From the NCBI GenBank assembly GCA_028551475.1, contig CM052361.1, positions 15,007,274-15,071,273 on the forward strand: a DNA stretch of 64,000 nt. The letters are read 5' to 3'. The notes beneath the pieces are model-generated. The model was given only the letters and a program-made list of their open reading frames with translations, had not been told where the DNA came from and did no database searches. The stretch comes from Casuarina equisetifolia (taxonomy: Eukaryota > Streptophyta > Magnoliopsida > Fagales > Casuarinaceae). Positions 22,749 through 34,543 of this stretch are shown here, in pieces. The translations under genes were made by a program, and so were the position numbers. Numbering within the stretch: position 1 is the stretch's first letter; each line of letters opens with the position of its first letter.

Positions 22749-24574
22749 TGACATGGAAATCTCTCTTTTAGGGAGGAATAAGTTTGTGATAGGTAAGGAA
22801 TAAGTTCATGATGAAGGAGGGTGTTTGCTTATTGCAACCAGAAAGGTGCCCTTGTAGATTGTTACATGTACAAGTTGAAAGAACTTTGGAACACCCTCAA
22901 TTCCTAAATTGCTATATGTTATCCTAACTTCATTGCATTTTGTTTATTTCATTGCTTCCAAGAGGATGGAAAATTTGTAGAGTTCTTAATTGGCTTGGAT
23001 GATTTCTTCCATGAAGCCCACACCTAAATCCAAAATAGTGACCCTTTTTTATCACTCTTGAAGTCTATTGCTATAATCCATGATGAAGAAATTTACTTTT
23101 TGGACTAGCAAGCATCAAAGTAATGTTGATTCATTAGCTTTCAACCTTGAATCTGAGCTTAATCTTAGGACAATGCCTTATAGCTTTTCCTTTGGGCAAA
23201 TCATTATTGAGAAATCTATCTTGGAGCCTCCTACATAGGCCTTTTCTCACACTAATGGATAAGGGTACTACATGAGTTATGACATGCCCCACAACTCACA
23301 TTATCCTTTTAGTTTGATGTCTTCCACTTTTCATATAGGGTTTGCTAATATGGATGCCTAATTAGCTATGTGCAAAAATTATGGCAAGAAAGGTCACATT
23401 ATTGATGATTATTTGATTCTTGTCAAATGTGACCACTATGGGATCCTAGGTCACACCAATGATTAATGTTATTGGCATCATGGTCATCCTTAAAAGAAAA
23501 GGAAGGGCAAGGTTGTTATCAAAAGGTTATATATGCATCACTTGGCAACTGATGATGATGATTCCAATGGCGAGTTTGTACTAACTAAGATGGTTCATAA
23601 GTAGATTATTGTAATCATCAACAAGAAGAAAAAACCTATTGTGCACATGTCATGTAGTTATATGATAGTTATATATCCTAAACATGTGGTAGTTATATAT
23701 CCTAAACATAAATGTTATTCACATTTAGTTTGTAAACTCAAGAGATAATGACCATATCATGAGTTATTTTAATTGTCTAATATCTCCTTAATCATGCATT
23801 CATGAATTTATGATTGTTAGACTTTGTAATGGCAAATACATACCTATCACCCAAATTGGCATTGTAATCATAAAAAATAAATACTTCTTATATGATGTGC
23901 TATATGAACTCATTCATAACCAATTTATTATTCACTAAAAAATATACTTAAGATAATAATCGTGTCATCACATTACTTGTAAACTTATGTTTTTCCTAAG
24001 ACTTATGGATTGGGACAGTAACAAGGTTTAATAGAGTGAAGCATGAGCTTTACTACCTTTTGTTTGATTGTGATAATGCTTATGATCTATTATTAACAAT
24101 TTAGTAGTAGATAATCTTGTATCTATAAAGCTAAACAATTCTTGTGAGACTTTTATTATGTCTACTACTTGTAATGTATTACACCAACATTTGGGGCATC
24201 CTTTACTTAATGTCATGTGTTATGTTTTTAATATTTTTTAGTCTTCTTTAAATGAAATTTAATCTTGTCCTATCAATCCCCTTGTTGAATATGCATGCAC
24301 TTTATTCCTTACTAGTATTACAAGCATTTCAATTTCGTTTGAATTGCTTTATATTTTGGGGCATGGTACTACCTTACAATAGTAAATGACTATATATGAG
24401 TCACTTGGACATTACTCATGAGACACAAAACTAAGACCCTTGTCCACATATGAACGTTTTTTTACCATGGTCACTACTCAATTTGACACTTATGTCAAGT
24501 AGGTTCTCACTAACAATGCACAAGATTTTTTTTTAAGTTTTTCTTGAATTGCCCTTTTTAATTCACAGGGTGCC
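22749..24574 (+). pseudogene. Copia A gag and start of pol, heavily decayed
   Basis: With several frame changes and stops, the + strand reads a Copia-type gag: YMYKLKELWNTLN, QEDGKFVEFLIGLDD, then a zinc-knuckle-like region CKNYGKKGHIIDD and CDHYGILGHTND near 23370-23460. Protease and pre-integrase remnants are poorly recognisable after about 23600. Just before the inserted LTR the integrase frame reads DNAQDFF-like residues. The stretch is joined on its left to 8230 after removal of element C. Confidence 0.65.
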
Positions 24575-25856
24575 TGATAACTCTATTTTTATAGAGTTAT
24601 TTTACCTAATTTAAATAGTAAATTATCTAATGTTTGTGAGAAAATATTTGAATTCCTTTTTATTTACTTAGATTTGTCTTGTTTATGTAGCATAAGGAGG
24701 CATGAAGAAAAGGGACAAGCATGGAAAACCTGATACTTATTATATCGCAAAAGATGGTCAAAATATCAAGGTCAAAAAAATCAAGATGGGCTTGGGCTAG
24801 GGCTTTAAATGATTGTTATTAAATTTGTATTGTTATTGGGTTTTCTAAATAATTAGAAAACCTAGTCTTATTAAGAGTCCAAAGCCTAATTAATATAGGA
24901 GTCCTAAACCTAATTGTCTTGGGAATCCAAAACCCACTTCTATTAGGATAAAAAGATAATTCTAGATCCCAGACCCTATATAAGGGAGGAGCATTGCATA
25001 AAGAAGAGGAGAAGGAGAAGAGAGAGAGAAAAGAAGGTGCCACTGAAACTAAGGAAGAAAGAAAAAAATCAAGGAGAATTCTTGAAGAGAAGACAGTATG
25101 GTGACAACTTTTCTATTTTTTTTATTTAAGATATTTTCCTCAATTTATACCCCATTGTTTTGGTTTATTATTTCATTATGTTCTAAATTCCTTTTGTTAG
25201 AACAATGATGTAGCCTAACTATGATGATGTAAATCCTATAAGTTTTTATGTTTTGCAAGATACTTTATTTATTTGAGTTATATATTATTATGCTTAATGC
25301 TCTTAAATGATTGGCCAACACTTGAATTAAATATGGATAGATATATATCATGTTGTTTGTGTGGCTTTTATTGATAAGATGATCGAAAGATTTATTGTAA
25401 ACCAGGAATATTCACAAATCTTAATGCATTTAGTTTGTTTCAATTCATATATAGAAATATAGTGAATTAATGAACTAAATAGGTTTGCTATACCTAGACA
25501 TAGGATAGTAAATAAATTAGAAAATTCTGTCATCACATAAGTATTATCATTCTTACAAGCATAAACTATGGAAATTCATATCTAGTAGTTATGGTGAAAT
25601 CGGATGCCCTAACATGTTTCTCATATTGATCTTTCTTACTTAGATTTAATTTCAATTAGTCTTGAATCTTGTTTTGAAAATTTTATATTTTATTTCATCA
25701 TCAACTTTCTTTTGATTAGTTAGATAAATTTTAGGATTAATTCATTTTTGGTACTTAATTAGTTTAGTATTCACTAATCTTTGTGGGACGATACACTTTT
25801 TTATCATTATATTATTTGTTTGACATGTTCACTTGCATTTAGAATTTCACCGAACA
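24575..25856 (+). mobile_element. Athila-type solo LTR nested in the Copia A integrase
   Basis: It starts TGATAACTCTATTT and ends TTCACCGAACA, the opposite orientation to Gypsy E. TSD GTGCC (24570-24574) and ATGCC (25857-25861) differ by one base. The flanking integrase sequence continues across it (HESS.VYTPQQN-type motif). The terminal hairpin 24577-24600 is perfect. There is no internal region, so this is a solo LTR. Confidence 0.85.
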
Positions 25857-27284
25857 ATGCCATCTATGAGAGCTTTTGTCTTTACATAAAAAAATAGAAT
25901 GAGATAGTTAAAAGGGAATAATTGACATTTATTTAATGTCACTAAAACACTAAGGTTCCAATCTCATTGCCAAATTTGTTTTTAGAGTGAGTGCCTTTTG
26001 ATTGCCACATACTTGATAAATTGGACTCCACTCAAGTTCTTCAAGGTTCTACACCTTATGAAAAACTTTGGTGAGGCCCCTTTCCTTTTAACACCTTATT
26101 GTATTTGGTTGTTTGTGTTATGCGACCAACTTGACTTAAAAGGAAAAGTTTGGATATTGATTCATTGCTTCCATTTTCATGAGTTACCTTTTTGCCTTAA
26201 AAGGTTATTATTTACTTGATATTACCATTAAGAAGTTTTTTGTCAACCAAGATGTTACTATTCATAAAAGTACTTTTCCTTTTGATTCCACTCCTATACT
26301 TGTATTTCCCTTTGATTCCACTCTTACACTAGCATACTTTACTTTTGCACCTCTATTATTTTCTAATAGTGATATGAAATATCTTAATTCACTTGTCATT
26401 TTCTCTTATATTAGACCAATCTAGTAGTCCATCTTACATTCGCTCTTATTAGTACAACCCATGTGTTGTTTAGGTAGAACATATAAACCACCTATTTGGA
26501 CTTAATATTGTATTTGTTCCTACTTTGCCTCATATATTGCTCTTACATCTTCACCCATTACAAACCTAATTGGCCATGTCATGTCATATCTTAGACTTTT
26601 GCTAGATTAAAACCATTTCATATGCTCCATTTCTACCATTATTGAACCCTTATTTCATTAAGAGGCCATTTCTAACCCTAAATGCAGAAATATCATGATA
26701 AGGAGACTAGGCCATTAAAATCAAATCATAAATGCAAATTGGTTGCTTCGCATGCAAGTCACAAAGTCATTAGGTGAAAATGGATATATAAGGTCAAGTA
26801 CAAGGCTAATGCTACCATTAATTGCTACAAGGCATGTCTTATCACAAAAGCCTATAGTCAATGAAGGGGGTGAATTATAAGGATATCTTTGCACTTGTTA
26901 GAAAAATGGTTATTGTTAGGATTCTTGCTACTTTAGTAGCCATTTAGAATTGGAACATGCACCAAATGTATATGCATAATGCCTTTCTCCAAGGTGATAT
27001 TGACATAGAAATTTACATATTACTTCATAATAGTTTTTAGTGCAAGGGGGGAAATTAAGTGTGCAAGCTTAAAAAGTCCTTATATAGGCTCAAAGAAGCT
27101 TCCAAATGATGGTATCAATTGTTCATAGATGTGTTTCTTAGAGTCAACTTCCACCACTCTCAACATGATTACTCACCTTCCTAAAGCAAATGCCTAAAGG
27201 ACTACAAATTGTCTTTATTTATGTTGATAATATGCTCGTTATTATAGGAGATGAGGAAAGCATTGAAGGCTTGAAAAAGAACCT
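25857..27284 (+). pseudogene. Copia A integrase C-terminus and reverse transcriptase, decayed
   Basis: Recognisable pieces in order are: ATYLINWTPLKF (integrase end, about 25998), GYYLLDITIKKFFVNQDV (about 26200), the RT start WIYKVKYKANATI (about 26780), a finger region with MHNAFLQGD-like residues near 26970, then FSARGEIK.CASLKK, and IFIYVDNMLVIIGDEESIEGLKKNL, shown here with small gaps. The YVDD catalytic site reads YVDN. The frame stops only because the old Athila-type LTR inserts at 27285. It resumes at 46933. Confidence 0.7.
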
Positions 27285-27816
27285 TGATAAATCTATTTTT
27301 TATAGGTTTATTATATTTATTTTAGGCAATATATGATAAGTGTTTTGTAATTATAGTTGTTTTCATTTATATTTATGCATATTTTGTTGGTTTAACAACA
27401 ATCACAAAATAGAAGAAAATAAAGGAAAAGAAGCAACAAACTATGAAAAAGAAAAGAAGAAACAAACAAAAACAAATGAAAGTGTTTGTTGTCACACATG
27501 TGGGAGAAAAAGGTGAGAAAAAAAAGAGTAAGACAACATGTGAATTATCAAATTGAGAATGTGTGAACAAGAAAAAGGGGAGGCAAAAATGATTGTTGGG
27601 GAGTTGGGTTAGAGAAAGAAAATGTATTTTTGGGTAGAGGGGTTGCCAAAGAGTTAGATGTCATACATTACAACATAGGTCTTAGAGAAGAGCATGATGG
27701 TCAGGCAAAAGCTGATCATCTGCTCTTCATTTTCTCTAGCGACAACCCATTTTTAATGCATAAGATCTATTTCATGGCCATTTATAGGCTTTTTCTAGCT
27801 GGGAGGAATTAAATAC

Positions 27817-29199
27817 TGTAAGGTTTTATGGCTATCCAAAAAGGAGGGGATGAAATGGATATTTAGAATTTATGAATTAATAAATCCCCTTTTTGTTTTC
27901 TTGCTTAAACACACAATGTTATTAATAATCACATCAATATTAGAGCATATAAATAAAATAAAGACAGAAAAATCAAGCTCAAAAATTACACGATGGTTCG
28001 GCACTTTTCACCTATTTCCACCCTCTTCTCCTTCAACTTAAACCAAGTTGAAGTCTACTTTACTTCAAGCTAGGAGAACTCCTCTCCTACACCCCACAAC
28101 TCCTTAAAAAAATGAGTTATACAATTTTCGATTACAGAGTTAGGTTTATAAAAAGCTTAGTACATTAAGCTAATCCTTTGATATGTGATATGGATGAGGA
28201 TTTAAGCTTATCAAAGAGCTAATTGAGTGTATAAAGAATTAATTCAAGCTCTAATCACGAAATTCCTAATTTTCACAAACCTAGGGTTTTGGATTTACAA
28301 GGATCTTTCTACGCAAATAATGTTTTAGATAATCTAGCATATACAAAGATCAATCTATCAGATGATATTCACAAGATAATGAATTTAGAAAATATCACCA
28401 AAGATTTCCTTTTTCTTCAAGGATTAAAGAACATGGTAGTGAGAATAGATGAGTCAAAGTTTCAATCTCTTTTAATCAAATCAGCAATATATCAATCAGC
28501 AAGCATAAACATTCACCTGAGGCTCCCTTTTATAGCAAATTCTCAAACCTTGAACACGTTGGGGTTTCGATTCAAACTTGTTTGAATTTCTTTCATTGAG
28601 ATTTGATAGATACGACATCACACAGTTGCAGGGATGATGATTTTCGCAGCAGATAGCCATTCTAGCACTCCATCGCTTTATTCTTCTTCCCGTTGGAGTC
28701 AGCGTCAAGAGAGAAAGTGAAAGGAGGAGGATGGCTTCAGTAGGGTGTGTAGCTAGGGCTTCAAATTTGTTCGACATAAGAGCTTAAGCTCTTATTAGAC
28801 CAAGATGCTACCTTTTCATTTAAGTGATAAGCATTGGGCTTCAACTTCATGGGCTCCAACTTCATAGGCTCCAGCTTCACAGGCTTTAGTACTCTAATGT
28901 AACATGCCTTTATCCTTCAAATGTACCTATAAGCACACAATTACCAAGTATCACTTTCTTTTATTATAAGCATTAATATTTTTCACTCATTAAATCACAC
29001 ATAAAATAATTCATCTTAACTCCATATATGATGTTTGATAATGGAATGTAGGAAATCAACTACTTTATAATATTATTAATTGATATTATAATTTGCACAC
29101 CTTTTACTTCCTTTGATGTTTAATATTTGCACATAAGTTCATATATTCAACATAATAAAATTTTTCTCAACAAAACATATAAGCACATGATTTTCAACA
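27817..29199 (-). repeat. Copia B 3' LTR (1383 bp)
   Basis: It starts TGTAAGGTTTTATGG and ends GATTTTCAACA on the + strand. It is followed by the complement of the purine tract (TTCTCCCTCTTTTT, 29200-29213). Confidence 0.85.
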
Positions 29200-29756
29200 T
29201 TCTCCCTCTTTTTGATGATGACAAAATTTTCATAGTTGATCCAACCAACTAGCACATGTTACTACTCGGATAGCATAAGAAGCACATAATCATATATCTA
29301 GTAATGTATGAATACATAACCATAGTAAGCATATTCATGTTTACACTGATATTCATTATGGCAAGTATGTTTATGCTCACACAATATTTCATAAAAGTAT
29401 CTCACACCCAACTGTCTTAGGTGTACGAGAGTTTATCCCACATTCTGCACTGAAAGCTAGAAATGGAACATATATGTGTTACTATGTACTCTCTCCCCCT
29501 TTTTGACATTAGCAAAAAGAACATCATGGTAAAAAAAAAATAATCGAGGAAGATGGATAAAAATGAAGAGTATGAGTGACACGAAGAAATAGTGGGTAGC
29601 AGATGAGTAATAGAGATCTGACCTTATACCGAATGTGCGGGCAGTGCTCCCCTTCAAGATAGGAACAAAATAGAGAATATACAAGCAGGGCGTAGAGAAA
29701 AGAAATGCTTACAAATTTTAAGCAATATCATCAATTAGACATATACCAAGCTTTCT

Positions 29757-30973
29757 TCAGAGAGTAGAGAATTTTTCATTATCCAATGGTTTGGTAAAAA
29801 TATCAGCAAGTTGCTGGTCAGTTTGAACAAACTCAATGGAGACATCAGATTTTTCAACATGATCTTGAATGAAGTAATGTCTTATTTCTATATGTTTGGT
29901 TTTAAAGTGTTGTATCGGATTCTTAGTTAAATTTATTGCACTAGTATTATCACATTTCAATGGGATGTTAGTAGAGAAGATGCCATAGTCTTCTAATTGT
30001 TGTTTCATCCGTACAATTTGAGCATAATAGCTATCCGCAGCTATGTATTCTGCCTCAATGGAGGAAAGAGCAACACTGTTTTGTTTCTTGGAGTGCCAAG
30101 AAACCAACATGTGTCCTAGAAATTGATATGTACCACTTGTACTTTTTCTATCTATTTTACAACCAGCATAGTCAAAATCACTAAATGCATGTAAATCAAA
30201 CATAGTGTCTCTTGAGTACCAAATTCCTAACATAATTATATCCTTTAGGTATCGAAAGATCCTTTTAATAGCTTTTAGATGTTGTTCCTTGGGATTAGAT
30301 TGAAATCGTGTGCACAAATAAACATTGAACATAATGTCTAGCCAAGAAGCAGTTAAATACAATAAGGAACCAATTATGCCTCTATACATTTTAGAATCAA
30401 CACTAACTTCAGCATCATCATGTGACAAAGATGTAGATGTGCTCATGGGGTGTTTATCAGTTTAAAATCATGCATGTTGTATTTCCTAAGCAACTCCTTT
30501 GTATATTTAGTTTACCTATGAATATTCCTTTAAATGTTTGTTTAATTTGTAGCCTAAGAAAATAGTTTAATTCACCTATCATACTCATTTCAAATTCATG
30601 TTTTGTAGAATCTGCAAATTGTTCACTCATAACAGAATTTGTAGAGCCAAATACAATATCATCAACATAGATTTGGACAATCAAAATATCTTTCCCTTGT
30701 GTCTTAACAAAAAAAAGTATTATCTACCTTTCCTTTTCTAAAATTTGTATTTAGTAAAAAGGTACTTAGCTTGTCATACCAAGCCCGTGGGGCTTGTTTC
30801 AAACCATATAAGGTTTTGGAAAGCTTAAATACATGATCTAGACATGTGGGATCTTTAAATCCAGATGGTTGTTCAACATAAACTTCTTCTTTTACATCAC
30901 CATTTAAAAAGGCACTATTTACATCCATTTGAAAGAGTGTAAAGTTCATGTAGCAAGCAAAAGCAAGTAGCAT
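29757..30973 (-). pseudogene. Copia B reverse transcriptase and RNase H, broken
   Basis: Three consecutive open pieces cover the region. 30704-30973 has [15 protein letters not shown] and [15 protein letters not shown]. 30457-30684 has the active-site YVDDIVFG and GELNYFLRLQIKQ. 29757-30446 has RNase H (LHAFSDFDYAGC, DRKSTSG, SIEAEYIAA, KCDNTSAINL, KTKHIEIRHYF) ending FTKPLDNEKFSTL, the usual end of Copia pol. The catalytic motifs are preserved, but frame changes around 30450 and 30690 separate the pieces. Confidence 0.85.
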
Positions 30974-31269
30974 TTGAATGGCTTCTAATCTAGCTACGAG
31001 TGCAAATGTTTCACCATAGTTAATTCCTTCTTCTTGACTATATCCTTGTGCAACTAATCTAGCTTTGTTTTTGGTAATTGTCCCATTCTCATCTAATTTA
31101 TTTCAGAATATCCACTTTGTCCCTATGACCGAATGGTTTTGTGGTCTTGAAACTAACTTCCAAACTTTGTTTCTTTCAAACTGAGTTAGTTCATCGTGCA
31201 TAGCAAGAAACCAGCTTTCATGTTCAAGAGCTTCATTTACTTTTTTTGGCTCTACTTGATATAAGAAAG

Positions 31270-32320
31270 CTTGATGTTCACATGTGTTGTGATACCTAGA
31301 TCATGCACTTACTCTATTTACAGGATTTTCTAGGATATGTTGTTGATCTACTTCACTTCATACTCTAGGAAAAGTGAGTTCTCTTGAGTCTAACTCCCCC
31401 TCAATGGATACATACTTATCATTCACTTCTTATTCAATAGGGTTCAGATTAGAGTCATCTTGAAATTTTACATGAATAGACTCTTAAACAACTAGAGTTC
31501 TCTTATTGAAAACTCTATATGCTTTGCTCATTTGAGAGTAACCGAGAAATATGGCCTAATCACTTTTAGAGTTAAGTTTTCCAAGTGACTCTTTTCCATA
31601 GTTCAATACAAAGCATTTACTTCCAAACATATGAAAGTAAGATATATTCAATTTTCTATCAAACAATAACTCAAAAGGAGTCTTTTCCAAAACTAGTCTT
31701 AAGAATGCCTTATTTGAAATGTAACAAGCCATACTTACAGTTTCTTTCCAAAAATGTTTTAGAAGATTGTATTCACACATCATGGTTCTAGCCATTTCTT
31801 GAAATGTCCTATTTTTCCTTTCTACAACACCATTTTCTTATAGTGTCCTAGGTGCTGAAAAATTGTAAGAAATGCCATTTTTGGAACAAAATTTCTCAAA
31901 AAGATAATTTTCGAACTCACCACCATGATCTATTCAAATCTTAACTATGGTAAGATCTTTTTCATTTTGAACCATTTTAGAGAAATCAACAAATTTCTCG
32001 AATGCTTTGTCTTTCCTAGCAAGTAGATATACCTAGGTATATCTTGTATAATCATCTACTATGGCTAAAGCATAATATTTTCCATTCATAATAGCTGTTC
32101 TTAAAGGTCTAAACAAATCCATGTGTATTAGTTCTAACGGTCTTGAGGTAGACACTATTAACATTGGTTTAAAACTACTTTGGGTGTGCTTCCTTTTCAC
32201 ACAAGCATCGCATAACTTATTTTTATCAAAAGTAAGCTCGGTTAACCCTCTAACTAAGCCATTCTTAGATAATTTCTCTAACAGTCCTAGACTAGCATGA
32301 CTGAGTTTCCTATGCCACAA
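31270..32320 (-). pseudogene. Copia B integrase, fragmented
   Basis: The zinc-binding part HRKLSHASLGLLEKL, then CDACVKRKH, and HMDLFRPL lie in 32033-32320. The core motif with the catalytic Glu (GVVERKNRT) is readable near 31820, preceded by a stop where PQQNG is expected. A further piece (31556-31795) has MARTMMCEYNLLKHFW and KTPFELLFDRKLNISYFHMFGS. The C-terminal part to 31270 is interrupted by several stops. Unlike Copia D, the glutamate is kept. Confidence 0.75.
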
Positions 32321-32367
32321 CCAAGCATCAACACTGTTATTAACAATTAAACATGTTTGTTCATTTG

Positions 32368-32760
32368 TTAACTTGCTAAGATCAAGTACATAAATATTAT
32401 CTTTTTTTTTTCAATAATTCTTACATTATTTTTTAAATTTTCAACAAGACAAAGTTCTTTTCCAAATCTGATTTTAAAATCATTATCACACAATTGACTT
32501 ATACTTAATAAATTAAACTTCAATTCATCAACATACAACATATCAGATATGAGAAGAGATTTCGGGTTACCTATGGTGCCTATACCCTTAATTCTTCCTT
32601 TGGAGTTATCTCTAAAAGATACGGTACCACTAGATTTCAACTTAAGAGTTAAGAAGAGCTCCATCATCCCAGTCATATGACAGGAATAGCTGTTGTCCAG
32701 AATCCACAATTCTTTATGCTTCTTCTTGTCTATGATCATGCTCATATCCTGTAGAAACAA
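32368..32760 (-). pseudogene. Copia B protease region, active site lost
   Basis: This 130-codon frame reads LWILDNSYSCHMTG, where Copia proteases have LDSGCSRHMTG. The D-S-G catalytic triad is D-N-S here, so the protease cannot be active. GTVSFRDNSKGRIKGIGTIG and LLSISQLCD, the usual protease to pre-integrase linker, follow. It is out of frame with gag by a shift near 32765. Confidence 0.75.
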
Positions 32761-32764
32761 AAGT

Positions 32765-34480
32765 TTATGTTGGAGACCTTGGTACCTTTTTTTCTTTAGG
32801 TCTGTGAGTGTTAGTTTCTACAACATTGTTTATTTTCTTAGGTATCCACACTTTCCTGATCTTGTATGCTCTTCTAAATCTAATAGGACATGTATCACAT
32901 GAATGACCAATATAGTTACAATAAGAACATTTATGATGCAGCGAAAATACACAGTCCTTATTATCAAAGAGATTTGTAGATGTTTTTGTGTTCTTCAAAG
33001 AGTTATATCCTATACTAGCTTTATTGTATACACCTTTTTGTGATTTTAACATATTATTTAACAAGTTGCTACCTTTTGTGAACTTGTGTAACAATATATT
33101 AGTGTCATCCAATTTCATTTGTATTTTAGATTTTTCTTTTTCTAGCTTTAGAATTTTCATGTTAAGTGTGGTTATGTCCTGGTTCTCACACATTGTTTTT
33201 AAGATATCATCATGCTTATTTTCTAGATGAGAATAAGTATTAATCATAGAGCAAGTATTAGACTTCACAGAAATGTTCTCAGATACATCAACATTTTCAT
33301 GTATACAAGTCATAGATGATGTCATGACAGGTTTATCAATTTCAGATTTAACTTTTGTAGATTTACATTTAGCTTTCATCCTCTTATATTTTTCTTTTAT
33401 TCTTGTTGCATATTCAACCAAATCAAAGAAAGTAGTCCCAATATCACCACTAAGATTTGTTTCGAGTTCAGAATCACTTACCTTGAGTTCTTCTTCTATT
33501 GTTGCATTTGCGGTTAAGTATAGGTGAGCAGCTTCTTCTTGTTCTTCTTCATTTAATGAAGAGCTTTCATCATCCCAAGCATCAATCATTGCCTTCTTCT
33601 TACCATTATTGTTCTTCTTCTTGAGTGAAGGATAATCAGCCTTGATATATCTAGGTTTTCTACATTTATAGCATAAGTTATCCCTAGAATCATATGTTTC
33701 ATTCTTTCTAGGTTGTACTTTATTTCTTCCTAGGTCCTTTTTAAGATATTTTCTAAATCGTCTAGCTATAAGAGCAATCTCATCATTTTTGGACTCAACT
33801 TCTTTAGTCTTTTCTATTTCTACTTTTAAAGCAAGTGACCTTCTATTCTTTTTTTCCCTTACCCTTCTAATTAATTGCATTTCATGAGTCTTTAGTGATC
33901 CTAATAGATCATCTAGGGTTAGACTATCAAGATCATGAGCTTCTTCTATGGCCATTTTCTTTGGATCCCAGCTCTCGGGTAAGGATACGAGCATTTTTCT
34001 AACCATCTCTTCATTCGTATAAGTCTTACCTAACAACTTAAGTTTAGAGACTATTTCTGTGAATCTACCAAACATGTCACTAATAGCTTCATATTCAAGT
34101 ACGGTAAACAGTTCATAATCATGAGTGAGCATGGCTACCTTGGATGATTTAACCTTTTTAGTATCTTCAAATATAACTTCTAACTTGTCCCATATTTCCT
34201 TATCGGTGAGGCAAGATGATACTTTGTTGAAGTCATGAGCCTTTAGCCCACTAAAAATCATGTTCATAGCCTTAGCATTTATTCCCATGATTTTAGCTTC
34301 ATTTTTACTCCATTCATCAGTTTTGGATAAAGTAGTACCCTTTCTAATTATTTGCCAAGCTTCAAGGTCTTGACCGACAATGAAGACTTGCATAATTTGC
34401 TTCCAATGTATATAATTTATCCCATCAAACAGAGGTGGCTTATTATACCCCGTAACAGCTACTCCTTTCTCCATAGCCAT
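32765..34480 (-). CDS. Copia B gag, 571 codons, first zinc knuckle destroyed
   Basis: This is an uninterrupted gag frame from MAMEKGVAVTGYNK. Residues 1-200 hold the SIRE-type gag core (GINYIHWKQIMQVF, KVKSSKVAMLTHDYELF, EEMVRKML, LLGSLKTHEMQL). The first zinc knuckle (from Cys270) keeps Cys270 and Cys273, but the His is Tyr278 and the last Cys is Tyr283. The second knuckle (Cys518, Cys521, His526, Cys531) is intact. A charged, Glu/Lys-rich middle (about residues 300-470) may be coiled coil. The family role is RNA packaging and particle assembly. The frame ends at 32765 just before the protease. Open length alone does not show function. Confidence 0.8.
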   Translation of the reverse strand: MAMEKGVAVTGYNKPPLFDGINYIHWKQIMQVFIVGQDLEAWQIIRKGTTLSKTDEWSKNEAKIMGINAKAMNMIFSGLKAHDFNKVSSCLTDKEIWDKLEVIFEDTKKVKSSKVAMLTHDYELFTVLEYEAISDMFGRFTEIVSKLKLLGKTYTNEEMVRKMLVSLPESWDPKKMAIEEAHDLDSLTLDDLLGSLKTHEMQLIRRVREKKNRRSLALKVEIEKTKEVESKNDEIALIARRFRKYLKKDLGRNKVQPRKNETYDSRDNLCYKCRKPRYIKADYPSLKKKNNNGKKKAMIDAWDDESSSLNEEEQEEAAHLYLTANATIEEELKVSDSELETNLSGDIGTTFFDLVEYATRIKEKYKRMKAKCKSTKVKSEIDKPVMTSSMTCIHENVDVSENISVKSNTCSMINTYSHLENKHDDILKTMCENQDITTLNMKILKLEKEKSKIQMKLDDTNILLHKFTKGSNLLNNMLKSQKGVYNKASIGYNSLKNTKTSTNLFDNKDCVFSLHHKCSYCNYIGHSCDTCPIRFRRAYKIRKVWIPKKINNVVETNTHRPKEKKVPRSPT

Positions 34481-34527
34481 CTAAGTGGATCTACTCTAGG
34501 ATATTAAGCCTTTAAAATAGATAACCT

Positions 34528-34541
34528 GGCTCCAGATGCCA
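34528..34541 (-). other. Copia B primer binding site
   Basis: The + strand GGCTCCAGATGCCA ends 2 nt from the LTR at 34544. It is the same arrangement as in Copia D and iMet-like. Confidence 0.6.
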
Positions 34542-34543
34542 AT

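Noticed and set aside
27334-27340. TGATAAG at 27334 as the start of the old Athila-type LTR, which would make the two Copia A pieces overlap and imply a hybrid of two elements
   Set aside because: Starting at 27285 gives a better match to the LTR 5' end, a TSD with 4/5 identity, and a Copia frame that continues exactly, so no overlap or hybrid is needed.
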